From: Lutraria lutraria | Taxonomy: Eukaryota; Mollusca; Bivalvia; Venerida; Mactridae | Length of the DNA: 64,000 nt | Direction: 5' to 3' | Assembly (NCBI GenBank): GCA_964023205.1 | Contig: OZ026839.1 | Coordinates: 11,872,386 to 11,936,385 of the forward strand | Part shown: piece by piece, positions 35,701 through 50,700 of the stretch | How positions within the stretch are numbered: the first letter of the stretch is position 1 | Layout of the letters: the number at the start of each line of letters is the position of its first letter | Made by a program: the position numbers and the translations under genes | The notes under the pieces: model-generated | Told to the model about the DNA's origin: nothing | The model's input: only the letters and a program-made list of their open reading frames with translations | The model's database searches: none

Positions 35701-38700
35701 CCCCGGACCTTGGACCGAGTCCACCAAAATGGCCATTGGTTCAGTAAATTTGAAAAGGTCAGTTGGTCTGATGGTCCAGTTAAATTTTCAGTGATAATTT
35801 AACCATGTTTCAGAACAAAAAATTAAATATTTTATTCCCTCTCAAAATATATGGAATTTAGCCAAAATATATGAAATTTTGTGTGTACTCTTTTTGGTCC
35901 GCTAAAAGTTCATTTGGTCCAGTAAAGTTTGCATTTCACTGGACCGAACATCCAGTGCTTATAAACGTTTTTTTGTGAAGACTGTGAATGACCCCTGAAA
36001 TTATCCTTAAGGGTTCATAATGACTCCTTTTCTCTTACAATTTCTCGTACTTAAATCTGTTCTTAATCAGTAAGTATTTTTTTTACAAAATTTTACACTA
36101 TTTGGAATTTGCATAAGATATTAGTTTTCACCTAAATTCTCTGTGGACACAGTCCTTTAGTTGCGATGAATTTTTGAATGTTTTGAAGGATGACGCGTCA
36201 TCAGTTTGAAAACTCATCTTGGATATTATTTTAAAGAATGAAATTCATTTTGGTTGACTCATGAACATGTTTAAACATCTTGAATACGATATGATTAGTT
36301 TTACAGCTTTTCTTCTAATCGTAACTTCTTACTTTTCAGGTCAATGCTCTGGAGATTAATGGACGTCCAGTACCGCTCGATAGTTTCCCTTTTACTATTA
36401 GAAGGGAGAAGATTATTATTGATCCCAGAAAGACAGAAAGTATTGATGTAAGTCTCATAATTACTTCCTCTTCGTCCTCTCCCTACCTCCCTCTTGTTGT
36501 CCTCTTTTATCTTGCTCCTTTTATTTATTATACTCCTGCAAACAAAGCTTGAGAGCGGGTATATTGGAGTCACTCGGTCGGTCGTTGGTCAGTCTGTCCG
36601 CTTATAATATCACAAGCTTGTGAAGCGAACTACTTCCACATTCCTTATGCAATTGCAAAGAAACTTGAAATATGTCATCACCATTAAGTATAGATGTGCA
36701 ATACACAATTTCCATGCCCAGTGATCCACACATTTCAGAGTTATGTGCTCCTGAACTTAGCCATATACCATATAGTGTACTATTGCATTCTAAGTGTTAA
36801 AACGGCAGCATGGGTATTAGTCACCTCTGTGACAAAGCTCTAGTTTATTTGGGTGGAAAGCCGTTTTTCAACAATTTTTCAGTTATATAAAAAGTGACCG
36901 GTTCTATTAACCAGTTTTCCAGGACAGTATTCTAACAGTACTAACTTACCTTCGACTAGGCACCAGCAACTGCTCGACATATGGAGGAAAATCAACATTG
37001 ATGTCAAATTTTCATGGAAGGGTTTGACCTGCCATGATCGGGAATCAAACCTGGATTGCTGGGGTGCTGGATTGTTGGCTCCAAATTATTCAGTATGTAA
37101 CTGAATGGTTGTTAAAAATTTACGTACTGTTCAATGTCACAAATAAACACTCTTACACTAAATTCTCTCTGAGTCAACACGGTGAGTGACTGTCTTCTCT
37201 CTGATCCTAACTTGATCGTATTTGAGATATTTTACTGTAGACATTATTAACTTCAGGTGATGTTTCTACCTAAGTGTGCTGGTACATACATAGCCCATGT
37301 TCAAGTGTTCTCTAAGTCATTTGAGAAGAAACAAGACAGACAGAGGGACGTTATACCTGTTAACGTAACCATCCAAGCTATTTCTGAGGATCCGAGAATT
37401 AAAGTTAGTACATTGTTTCTTGTTTTGATTCATGTCAGGTAATGTCTTTAAAAAATTTTGCATGAAGATGGATTGACATGAGAAATTTGATTTTCCGTTA
37501 TTTTAAAAAATGTAACTTAGGAACTATAATTATAATGCCCAATTCAACCTGTTTTTTTTATTGATCTCTAGATGAAATATTCTGTAAAGAATTTGGAACT
37601 TTTTATTCAAATTTGCCTGCTACCCAACTTATTTTTCTGTTCCTTGTCAGTAAATATGTAACTTTTGGCTTATGAACTCATCTGAAACAAAAGTGCAATT
37701 TGTGATATAAATTTGTGTATTTTTAGACAGTAATAAAATCTTCATACTTGAACCAATTAGCTAGCTTGAAATAAATTACTTTATTTGAATTAAATTACCT
37801 TTCTTGACATGAATTACATTACTTGATATAAAACACCTTACTTGAAATTACCCAACTTGAAATAAATTACCCAACTTCAATAAATCCCCAAAATACCAAA
37901 TGTGAAATAAATGACCGAACTTATGTAAATCACCCAATTTAAGAAAATTACCAAACATCAAACAAATTATCTAATTTCAAATAAATTAGCAAATTTTAGA
38001 TTGAACTTTAATTGCCTAACCTGATTAACCTCACATACATAAATTCTGTTAATGAACTTCGAATGTCATGTTATTTTTAGGTTTATGAGAAGGACTTTGA
38101 GGATTGTGAGAATCAAGATGTTGTGGACTTTGGTGGCGTCGTATGGGGGACTTGTAGGGAGAAGACGATATGTATACGTAATGTTGGATTAGCTGCGGTG
38201 CCTTTACGTTTAGCCTTGACCTCAGTAAGAATATCGTCCAACTCTAGCAGTAAAACTCATTGCTAGTTTGTTGATTAATTTCTAAGCTCTAGGTTTTGAT
38301 TCATTGACATGTCTGAGCAAAGGTAGCAATTTTTAAACATTAATGCCTGACCAGTGGTATTTAATTCTGTTCACTTTTGTTAATTATTTCTCATTTCTTT
38401 AGATTTAACGCCATTTTCAACATTATTTTAGTCATGTCGTGGCGGCTAGTTATCCTTACCAGCTACCCTGGATCTCATTTAGTCCTTAACCAGTACTAAC
38501 CCCATTCTATCCGCAAGCTTCTACCAAGGTACCCCACATAATTTACGAGGTGGAGGACGATTTAACATAGGACGTATTATCTTCAGTCGAATTCGCCATG
38601 GACTGTGTGAGCCTCGCCCAGGGTTCAAATTCACAACCTTGATCAGTTGACAAACGCTCTAAGCACTGAACTAAGCGGGGGCCTATAATTTACTTTTGAA

Positions 38701-41700
38701 TCTTTAAAAAAAAAGTTATTAGAGGATATCATTTCTACTTTATAACCATGTAGTAGGATGATATTACCCTTGATAAGTGCTATCTAATAATCTTAGCTAT
38801 GATACTCATCCATGAAATGCCGCTGCAAACTTATTCGCTTACTCTTTGTGTGATTTCTGTGATTTCTGTAATTTCTGTGATTTCTGTAATTTCTGTGATG
38901 TCTGTGATTAATGTTTTATTTACAGAATACAGGCTGGCATTGCTTTTCATTTGAGCCCGAAGGTCGAGAATCTGATGTGTCAATCATTTCTGGACGAGCT
39001 TTGCCATCATCTTCTAGTCATGGACGTGGCATAATCAACCTTATACTCACGGGATCTAATCAACCATTCAACTATCATGAAGTCAAAATCTGGTGTAGAC
39101 CGCCTGATAAACAGTGCACTAAAGGTATGTCTTCAAATATTCTTTATATAATGCATTGGGGAAGGAGAGCTGTGTTTTTACCTTTGTTTTCAATATGTCA
39201 AGATGTTGCTTGAATGCTTTTTTTACACCCATTTGAAAAACGGGTGTTTTGGCTGGCGTTTTAGCAGGTGGGCGGCGTCCACAACAATGTCTGCTCTCTA
39301 TATTAAAACAGTTTTATTCGGATCCTCACCAAACTTGATGGAAATACTTACGGCCATGAGATCTTGGTCAAGTTCGATAACCAGCCCAATCGGCCCAGGT
39401 ACTTCTTAGTTAAACCCCTTGACACTTTGAAAATTGAATTTTGACGGGCGTATTTTGTGACCTGGCACTCTTGTTTGTGACATGGTAAATCATATCATAT
39501 TGATGTAGTTTCAAGATGGGGAAAAAGTCAGAAATCTAGTTCCTTAAAAGTAATTGCTTTTTCTTGAAAAAATTGACATATGTGGTTTATTGATTTCTTT
39601 AATTTATTTCAGCATTGTGTAAACAACCCCCTGAGGTTCTGAGCTGCAGAATGCATGTAGAAGTTGATATACCAAGTTGTAAATTCCCTAAACTTTCAGC
39701 ATTACACATAATCGCCAATGTCGGAGTCCAGAAACTTCATATTCAATCAAATTTAAAGGTACTGACTTAGATTGTTCAGCCAAAAAACTACTTGAAATAG
39801 GATATTAGTTAATTTAAAGGGTAGTTTGTGTAAATTGTTCAGTCAACGTGAGAGGTAGTATTCATGCAATTTTAATCAATCTTCAAGCTATTGGTACAAA
39901 GATTTTAGACTATCTCGAAGATAACTGTATGAAGATATTAGCTTAATTAAGTAATTCAATAAGAAGTCCTAGACTTACTTATATGGATGTTTACCAATTT
40001 TGTCAGTATATTTTAAAAGCATTTTTTATGTGGTTTTAATAGTGCTAATCACAAGCTTTAATTTTGAATATTTTTATCAGATTGTAAAGATTGTAAATTT
40101 CCAAATTTAACAGTCAGTTATTTAAAGGTTAATAACATACATTCATATAATGTGATAAATATTACTTTGTCATTTCAGGAGTTACGATTAACATGTGCAC
40201 CTAATAGAGTTATAGAGACACATTTCAAGGTATTCAATGCTGGAAATCTACCTCTAGATGCCTCGTTTGGATTCTCTGCACACAAACCTGTATTTTCTGT
40301 ATCGCCGTCATCTCTTACACTGAAGCCGGGTATCGATGTTGAACTCACTGTGGCTTTCAAACCCAAAGATGATACTTTGTCCCGGCTTGCTTGGTATGCA
40401 TACAATGGAACATTTCTTGATTAGGAAAAAGACCTTAACTTTCTTTTTAGAACATTTGATATATACATACCATCTTTCTTTGTAGTTGACTAAAATACCA
40501 CGAATGAGAAATTGACCCAAATTTAGATTTTTGTTTTCCTTGTAGGATTTTATAATATTTTATTAAAAGGCTCAGAAATTGAATGCTACCCTCCAGGCAA
40601 GTCCTAAAGGAATTTTCTTGATCACTTGACAAAAACCTGAATGGGAGTTTTTTAAGCTTTCGTGATAAACAACATTTGATGAATAAAAGTATTTTTATTA
40701 CTTCCAATACCTTGTGGCATTCCTGATTCATAAAGCATACATTATCAGGGGTAAAAGTTTTCTGGAATATAACAGAATTTCCATTTTTTGTCAAGTTCAG
40801 AATGTTCTGTTTTTTATGTCCCCGTATTTATAGATTGGGGGCATATTGTTTTTAGCCTGTTTGTCTGTCTGTACCAAATTTTAACCTTGCCGATAAATCA
40901 AAACGCTTCCACCTAGAGTCATCAAACTTTATATGTTGGTTCCTCATGACAACCTCTACAAGACCTGTGCATTTTCAGGTCAGAACAGAAGGTCAAGGTC
41001 ACCCTGAGAGGGCATTGTGTTTGAAAAACATTTTATTTTTGCTTTTATTCTTTCCAATGCTTTGAGGTTAAGATTTCAGTTTTCGAAATTTTCATCTTAA
41101 TCAGAGATTTTTTTCCTTCCTTGTTTTGGTACCCATAAAAGGTACCTTCCCAATTCGAAAAAATGATCTATTTTCCCAACTTCAAAGGAAATAAATTCCC
41201 AAGCTGGTGCAGAATTTTTATTTTTCATAAAAAACAGTTATTTTTATTAAATTTGTGGCAACATTCAGTGCTGAAATAAAAACCAATGAGGAGCAGTTGA
41301 TGATATAAATGTCTAAAGTTGTTTTTTCAAAAGTCCCAAATTATAAAAAGATTCCTAATTTGGGTCAAAACACCTCAGATTTTTCTCAATTTGACTAGTA
41401 CTGGTTCCTTTCCCAATCAGACAAAAAATAAATCCATGCATTATGTGGACGTTTTGGTATCTCTTTTCAGTCTTCTGTTGATGTATGTACAACCAGAAGG
41501 ACCCATGTTTGAGCTCTCCGTGCAAGGGGAAGTTAAGGAGGAAGTGAAACGACCTATCAAGCTGTACTGTGATCAAACTGTGATAAACTTTGGCGGCGTG
41601 CCATTGGGTAAAACATGGTAAGAAAATTCCATAGTGGTTCGGTTTTTATGATAAAAACTATAGCAGTATGTCTGAAAGTTTTATAATCATATGGCATTTT

Positions 41701-44700
41701 TTCGAGTCTTGTAAAGGTTTCAGTTACAAATTCTAGATATTACTCTGATCTGTCAATATCAAAGTTCATTTGTTTGTACCTTTTCAGTTTTTAAGCTATT
41801 TATTGTAGACAGCTTACCTGAACACTGCTGCTGTGTTCATCTGTTCCCCCTATTATTACATGCAATCTGTCCTATTTGCTGAATTAATGGCGCATTAGTT
41901 CTGTAGACTTAAGATGCATCCTCACGTTGAATGTCCGGCGTCCGTCCACAATTAGTTTGTTTACGCTCTAGCATCCGCAGCTCTTAACGTATCGTGATTA
42001 AAATTGCTCACAATGTATATGGCCACAATGTCTTGGCTAAGTTCGATTATGGGCAAAATAACTTTATGGAGTTATGGGCCCTTGGCTTAGAAAATTTGCT
42101 ATATTTGAGTTTGTTTACACTCTAGCGCATTCATTTATTCACCGATCCTAATAATATTTTTAGTAAATGAGTATAACCAAAAGATCTTGGACAAGTTTGA
42201 TTATTGGCGGAATCGGACCACATCTTCAAGAGTTATGGGCCCTTGACTTAGAAAATTTTCTATGTTTTAGCTTGTTTACACTCTAGCGCCTTCATTTATT
42301 CACCGATACATATCATATTTACAATGAATGTGTGTGACCTTATGGTCTTGGACAAGTTCAGTTATGGGTGGAATCGGATTAGAACTTTAAGAGTTATGGG
42401 CCCTTGGATTAGAAAATTTGCTACGTTTTAGCTTGTTTAACAGTATTATACCTTCATTGTTGGTTTTGATCTCAAAATCTATGTAAAAATGAGTTTTACA
42501 AGATGGAAACTATATTACCTGGTCATTAATTATTGTGCCTTTGTTCTCAGGTGAGCAATAAAGGGCCATTTTGGCCATCTTGTTTATTTTGATTGTAGTA
42601 TGATGATGAGACTAATGTTTTTGATTTTCAGTGTGAAGAAGTTCAGCCTTATGAACAAAGATGTCCAATCTTTGAATATGTGTGCCATGGTCCGTGCAGA
42701 TAATATTCTGGTATGTTAAAATATTACTTGGTTATATGTTATATGATTAACTGAAAAGTTTCATTTGACCATGCAGGCAACTTAGCCAAAATAAACCATA
42801 ACTGCAAATACTTACGCACCCCTAGCACTCCGACTAGAAAGTTCCAATTTTACATTGATCATCTGAATGCATATCTATTGGGAGTAACAAGTTTTAAAAT
42901 TTGCACCTGTTTTATAATTTTACAGATTGCAAGATCACCTGACCCTAGAACAGTTGGAAGTAAATCATTAGACTTATACATACCAGGAAAGGTAAACGAC
43001 ATTGTGACAGTGTATGTTCTATATAATCCTGTCCTACCATCCAAGGCTGAAGGCAAAATTGTCATGAAACAAGTCCCTATGGATTCATCTTTAAAATTTT
43101 CTGTAAGTTTGATTTACTTATGCTTTTTTAGCTTGTCTGTTTTCAAAGAAAAAGTCAAGCTTTTGTGATCACTGCGTCATCTGCATTTGTCTACGTCTGT
43201 GCAAAAACTTTAATGTAGCATATAACTCAGAAACTATAAGAGGTAGCAACATGAAACTTCATAGGTGGATAGATCTCACTGAAGCGGTGAACAGATGAGT
43301 ATTGGCACAGCTGGTTGCGCTCTTGTTTTCACGTTATCTTCAGTTGACCCAGTAAAAATGTTGTAAATTGATTTTCATACATTTTTTTTACAAGCTAGTC
43401 ACTCTTAAGAGGTAAAGTATTCTACATAATACATTACTGAATTATTAACTTTGACTTAAAAGTTTTCAAACTTTAAAACTCAAAACTTTTGCAATGTGTT
43501 GTCAAATTGTACAATTTACTCATTTTGCTATATAATTTAGCAATTTGCACTTTTTGGGCAATTTTTCCTTTTCTTTGAGTAGTGTTGTTTTGATTTATTT
43601 ACTACATCTGTTCATAAAAAAGCAAAGATACTGTCTTCATGATGGGTTATGGTTCAGAAAAACGAAAAATATATATCATCTGTATATTTTGTATATTTTG
43701 TCAGAAGTTACAAAAGACTTATTGTACTGACTTTTGTCCTCTCACATTTAGGTACAAGTGACAGGCTATGGTGGTGTTAGCAGGCTGTGTTGTTCTGAAG
43801 AATCTACGAGTCCCACCAGTGTTAGAGGCTTTCCTTGTATTGGTATCCAGTCATTTTCCTTGGGCAAAGTGAAAGAAATGTTTGTTAACAACCTTGGAGA
43901 TAGACCAGCTTGTGTAAAAGTTGCCATATTTAAAGGTAAGATACCGCTTTTCCTTTGGAAAGGAAGTGAAGTATCAGCATTGGTTCCCGTTTCGACCCAC
44001 TACATTATTATTTATATAATTATGCCAGTTCCCTTAGGTCATGAAATTTCAGAGTCACAATTTATGTGATCACCGTATAATTTGGATTACCTCAGGTTTC
44101 ATCACTTACTATAAACTGTAGTAAACAAATCTGGGTACGGAAGTAAATTAATGGGTTAACAAAATAATCTGGATTATTTTTGTTGAAATAATCTTCATTA
44201 GTTATATTAAGGGGTCTTTAAAAAAATCTATGGTTATATATATTACAGCAAACAAAAGAAATAAATGATTATGGCAAATCCACAAAAAAATTGTGGAGTC
44301 CTACAAACTGTGATGAATCCTGTATTGTTATGATACGATGCTATACTTATTAAATGCCTAATGATATTCATGAGCATTTCCTTTTGCTTGTCTCCTAACC
44401 ACACTGAAATTGATGCATTTATTATCATTTAGTACTCTTGATATATTTACATTTCGAGGGTTCAACGCAACAGTGTCGTAACTCATATTGAAATAAGAAC
44501 AAGTTACAACAGTGTTGCGCTGAGCGCTTGATTTGGTATCCTTTATTTTCTATAGATCTTGAGTGTACAGAACGATTGTTGAGTGCTCATGTTGTCGTAC
44601 AGCCGAGTGAGTTCATTATCGGCATCGATGAACGTCAGAAACTTGAAATTGTCATCAGCATGACAGAGCAGGAGTTTCTTGCACAGAGCCGCATACATGG

Positions 44701-47700
44701 TGTGGGAGCTGTATTGTGCCTTTCATACCAGGACCAAGTTGACTCAAAGAGAGCTTTCAGGTATCATTTATGAAACATTACTGGATATTCTTAAATAAAT
44801 ACTCCCACGGCATTACATTGTACAGATTTACAGACTTCGCGACAGATGCCGGACCAGCAGAATTTCCCAATACATTGTGTGTTGGTCCGATGAAAAATTA
44901 TATCGGTCTAGCTGTCCGGCAATTTATTTACCTGATGTATAAGCATTTATACTTGTTTACTTTTATGGTCTGACAGATTTCCTTTCGGCCCGACAGAATT
45001 TTCAAGCTTGTCAGACCGAATGTCGGGCAGATTTTTTGCCTTTCGTGAAGTCTGGATTGAAACCAGGCATCGAGATTATAAAGCTTAAGGTTAGTCTCCA
45101 AGTTCAAATCTCATATTTCAACTATCGTGAAATAATAATGATTTTCAATCTACATTTTTCTGTCAGTGTAGTTGATCAGGACATTACACAGTAATACATT
45201 TGAATCTAGAATTCATCGAGAATGAAATTATGAGCTCTGAGACAGGTCTCAAGTTTTACAATCTCAGGGCCAGATTTTCTGAAGAAAAATACTGGATATT
45301 AGATTGGCGAATGGCGGCTTGCAGTTGTCCACAATTTCTTCTGTGAGCTACTCCTACATTTTTGAAGGAATTTGGACCGAACATACACAAACGTATTGTC
45401 ATCAAGTACCCCAGCGCAACTAATCGATTGTTGATCAAGTTGACAAATAGGATAAACTTTTAAATTATTTTTTGTTCTTTTTAATTTTCACCCCTTAAAA
45501 AAGCTTACCTTACTTACTGTTCTGATTATAGATCTCAGCTGATTGTTGGTCTTGTAAAGGGTTCACAGTCGGAGATGGTTGACTTTTCAAACACGGCTAC
45601 GCCTAGTGTATCTACAAGACATAGAAAATTTGTTCTAACAACTCCAGTGGAAAATAACTTTGACAGTCATTCACATTTAACTCCAAGGTATGTTAAAGTT
45701 TGATGTAAAAACTGCTGGTCAGAATAACCTTCATGACAATCACTTGTTTCATTAGTTGGATTCACTTAATGTTGTTTTTCATTGATATTTCACTTATTTA
45801 TGGCAACTAGTACAACTTCACTTCACCTAACCAAATTTCCTAGGCTATATTTTTACCAGTACTAATTTAACCTTAAATATGGGGTCTTCAACTTCTCCAT
45901 ATGTGAAGTACGAACAAGTGACCATTTAATTGGTGTCAGTTGATGTCGTGAGCAGAAGTGCGCTAAAATTTTACCAAATTCAATTTGCAAGGACCAACAG
46001 ATGTCAGTACTTAAGCGTAAAATACAAAAAAAATAGTCAGGGAAATTTGATTTTAGTCAGGGAAAAGTCAGGGAATTTTGCTTTACTTAAATTGTGGACA
46101 CCCTGAAGGGAGATCACTCTCTGTACTGAAAAACAACATGAATAAATGATTTTTTGTTGGCTAAGCCTCAGGATATTAGATTTGGGCCTGTTGACACCCT
46201 TGTATAACATTTAAGTCAACTTGTTACCTTGTTTTAGATCGAACGATAATTCCAGCACAAAATCCGATGGTTTCAGACAAGATGATTCAGACAGTTGGTA
46301 CATCAAGCCTACAGAGTTGACTATCTACTGCTCCAGTAAATGTAGGTTTCATATCATCCTAAAGTACATTAGGCCTAAAAAAATTATTTGTTTCTTGTTA
46401 CATGCTCGTTAAAATAGGGTAAGTGTAATAGGGCTTTTTTATGCCCTGGGCCCTGTATCGATAGATTGAGGGTATATTGCTTTTAGCCTAGATCTGTCTG
46501 TCTGTTTGTTTGTACCAAACTTTAACCTTGCCTATGAAATAAAAACACTTCCTCCTATAGTCATCAAACTTCATATGTTGGTTTATTATGACAACCTCTC
46601 CAAGACCTGTGCATTTCAAGGTCCGTAGGTCAAAGGTCAACCGGAGGAGGCAGTGTGTTTCAAAAACACATCTTGTTTACTCTTGAAATCTAGTGGAAAG
46701 GTTAAAAAAGGTGAGCATGTGGGTGTTCTATTCCTCAGGCTGAACAAAAAGTCAAAGGTCATGGGGAAAATATGGGCAGGTCAAGTAACCAGAAGGAAAC
46801 ATTTTTGGGGCTTGCGATTGGTCAATTTTTAGACTGTACTCTAAACCAACCAATCAGGTTTTGACTACTTTATGCAAAGTTTGGTCATTGTATTTACTAA
46901 AATAATGAATAACTTGCTATATGATTTCAGGGCCAAATCAAGAGTTAGATAAATTCTGTATTCACAACTCTAGCAATCAAACAAAACGGTAAGTAACTTT
47001 TTATTCACCCTCATGTATTTAGCTGTTATGTTAAAACAGATTTTCATAATAATTTAGCATCTGAAATTTTGTTTACCTTTATCCCTTGAGAAAATCTCTT
47101 AATTGCAGTTTTTTATGGAAATACAGACCTTTAGTAGGAAGTCTTAAAATATTTTTTTTTGTTTAAATTCTAAAATTGAATAAGCTACCTCTCCAAAGCA
47201 GCACCCTTTGGGAGTAGCAAAATTGTGTTGTTGTTCAGGGGTTGTTGCTCTAGAGAGGTTAAATTCAAAGTTAAAACGTGCAGTGGGAAAAAAATCATGC
47301 TGTTGTTGAAGGGAGGTTGTTGCTCAAGAGAGGCCCGCTCTAAAGTGGTTGTACTGTAATAAAGAAATTTATATACTTTGCAATGACAATCTTAAGTTGA
47401 ACTTTTGAGAGAATATGCGTGGGTACATTCAGGTTTTTAGAAGGGTTTATTTTAGTTTGATTAAACTTGATGTACTTGTACCAATAGTAGTTTGTCTGTA
47501 TTGTTTCTGTCAAAGTCAAAACTCATTCATAGCGGAATTTTGAAAATGTGGGACTCAAATGAATATCATGAAATAGTGTGTCATATGCGACAACTGTTTT
47601 CATTGGTCAAAGACCTAAGTAATAAGTATGTTGTTCGTTTTTTACAGATTTGAGATTGTATGGCCGGGAGGAATGTTGTCGGTCACCCCTGCTGAAGGGA

Positions 47701-50700
47701 AAATGAATCCAAGGTCAGTATAAGCAGAATGGTGTTGGTAATATACTAGTGTTTCCTCCAGGCCTTTTTAGGACGGCGCTGCGCCATGCCTCAAAGACAA
47801 ATCGCCATGCTGCCTTTATAAATTGTATACAGGGCCAATTGTCATAAATTTGCCCCTTTTGTTGGCCTGATGAGTCATTTTAAGCAATATTCATTAATTA
47901 GCAGCACAATTAATTCAGACATAATCTTGCACAGATTGCTGTGATAGCAAATTATACTATGCAGGGACAAGGAACATCACTAACAAAAGGAATAATCTGG
48001 CAACTTGCCCTTCATGGTTCAAACCGCACACTGAAAGTGCCCTTTTAGCATTAAACACCATGCCTCACTTAAACTCTGCAGGAAACACTATATACATTAC
48101 TTTCATCAGTGTTAGACATGATGCTTCATGTTTTTGCCTTTCCCTAGAATACTTTCTTAAATTACATGAAAGTTAATGTAATGATAGATATAGTGTTCTG
48201 TAATCAGAATGCATTGATAAATTTAGGGGTGACAATATTCGTGACTATCTATCCTGAAAGAGCTATGATTTATGAGCAAAATAAAAGTTATTGGATGAGA
48301 ATATCTCAAGAAATGGCATAGTTGTGGTCAATTTAATCTGCTCTGAATGATTTTCTTTGATACAAACTGAGGTAATATGGAAACAATATCGTTGAAGGCC
48401 TCTTGTTTGGTAAAAATGGCCAGCCTCATATGATTTTTGGGATTTTAATTTGGCTCTATTGACACCCCTGTAAATGACTTTGCTTAGAAGTTCAAATACA
48501 CACTTGTCAATGGTCATTGAAGACGTTTTGTATTTAAACTGATTAAATATAGCAGAGATAGCTCAGAGGTAACCCGCTGGACTATTAATCCAGAGGTCCC
48601 GGTTCGATTCCCAGCTTGGGCCTTGGAAATTTCCGAAATTCTATTCATAGTATTTCCCGCTATATCTGACAGTGTGGACTATATAAGAACTGGTTAAATG
48701 TGCCAGGAAGCTGTGTATCAGTGCTATAAAAGAATCATGCTGTCTATTCGAAATAAGAGCTAGGCGCATCCCACGCCGGACATGTCTGTATCTATTATCT
48801 ATCTCTCCCTTCTGGGGGCTTTCTCTCAGTCTGCACTTGCCATACATAGCTCTAGGCATGACTGCTTTTAAAATCTTATCAGGTTTATTCATATGGTGTA
48901 ACTAGAGGTTATTTTAACGCAGTTAAGCAATTATGCTTGTTTTTTAATCACTTGATAGTTCAAATTTATTGCTTTTAGGGAGAATGTATGGATAAAGATA
49001 TTCCCTACTAGTCGTGTTTCCCAAGCAATGGACTTACAAACTTGGTCTGGTGAAGTGATTGTTGTATGTGATGAGATTAGGAAGGTAAGCCAGTTTTTCT
49101 TCTGTTACAAATCATGCATGTATGCAATGTTTTAGTATGCATTATTTTTGTGATATACAGTGCAACCTCCCTGAAGCAACACCCTTTGGGAGTAGCAAAA
49201 TTATATTGTTGTAGAGAGGTTGTTGCTCTAGAGAGGTTGAATTAATAGTCAAATCATACAGTGGGGGAAAATCATGCTGTTGTTGAAGGGAGATTGTTGC
49301 TCAAGAGAGGGCTGCTCTGGAGATGTTGTACTGTAGTATTTTGTTATGATAAACTCATCTCAGGTACGCTGAGCTACAATTATAATCACTGCTGTTACAG
49401 TTTGCTTTTTTGTACATTTTTGTGCTAGGAAATTGGATCATTTCACACCATTTTGCTGGTTAATTATACCTGTACTACAACAATAAAATGATAAAACTTA
49501 TTATGCACAGTTTATATTGAATTCTCTCATAAGAAAATTGGTCTTGTAAGATTCATCAAGGAGTCTGTTTGGTGACTTAAACAATAGGAAATGCTTCGTA
49601 AATAGGATTAAGGAAACAGCTAGGATCATTTGATAACTATCAGCTTAATTGATGGAGTAAGACTGAAGTATACACTTAGATGAACCATTATGATGGTTCT
49701 TTCATATTGTGGTTAATGTAATTTTATCGATTCATCAGAATAATAATTTGGCTAGAATTTAAATGTAATTCATTGTATAAATAAAAATGGGTAAGTACGC
49801 TGATTAATGCCTTAAATTCAGGTTACAATCATATCTTTGTTTTACTTCAGATATTAAAAGTGAAAATGTTACGAGACGAGACGATACCACAAACTGATCA
49901 AAGTGTGATTCCCACTTCTATATGTAGTCCACGCTCAGCGGCTCTGGGTACTGACTCGAATAAACTTGGTAACCTTCATATTTCTCGTACTGTGGTGCAG
50001 TTTGACCCCACCAAATCTGGCAAAGTATGTGAAGAGACTTTGGAGTTGTCTAACTTGGGTAACCAAATATTGCGTTGGACGTTCTCCTCATTTGCCTCAC
50101 CGTATCATTTAGAGGTAAGCAAACCCTGTTACCTATTGCCATTACCTGCTTACATACTAGACTTTGGTGATTTATATTCTGTATTTTGATGATATTATAT
50201 TTGATCTTTTAGTGGTAATTGTAGGGAAGAGTAAGCCTATGGTGTATCAGGAATATATTTTATGCTATGTTTGTTTGCTTAAAATCAGGTCTTAATATAC
50301 ATGTGGATAAATTTTTGCATTGGAAGCCACTTCTAAATTTATGCTATACAGTAGTTGAATTAAGCTGGAATTTGTTTCCATGTTCAAAAAATTAATACTT
50401 TAGTCACTGTTGTTTTTTCGTGTAGATTTTTTGAGAATTTTATTACTGATAAATTGGATATAATGTATAAAAAAATTGACCAAACCACACAGATATATTT
50501 GATTCATTTAACTATGTTTACTATTTTCAGAAAGGAGACACCAGTAGAAACGTATCCAGAAAGTCATATAAGGTGTTTGAATTCTCGCAACAATTTGGAA
50601 AATTTGATAGTAAAGGCACTGTGCTGGTATGTGCATTTTTATCCCAATATATCTATATATAGAAGATATCAACTATGTTATCATCACCTACTGTGTTCCC

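Noticed and set aside
48552..48622. Possible tRNA gene (anticodon loop CTATTAA)
   Set aside because: T-stem does not pair, anticodon would be the rare ATT, and the sequence runs into a SINE body.
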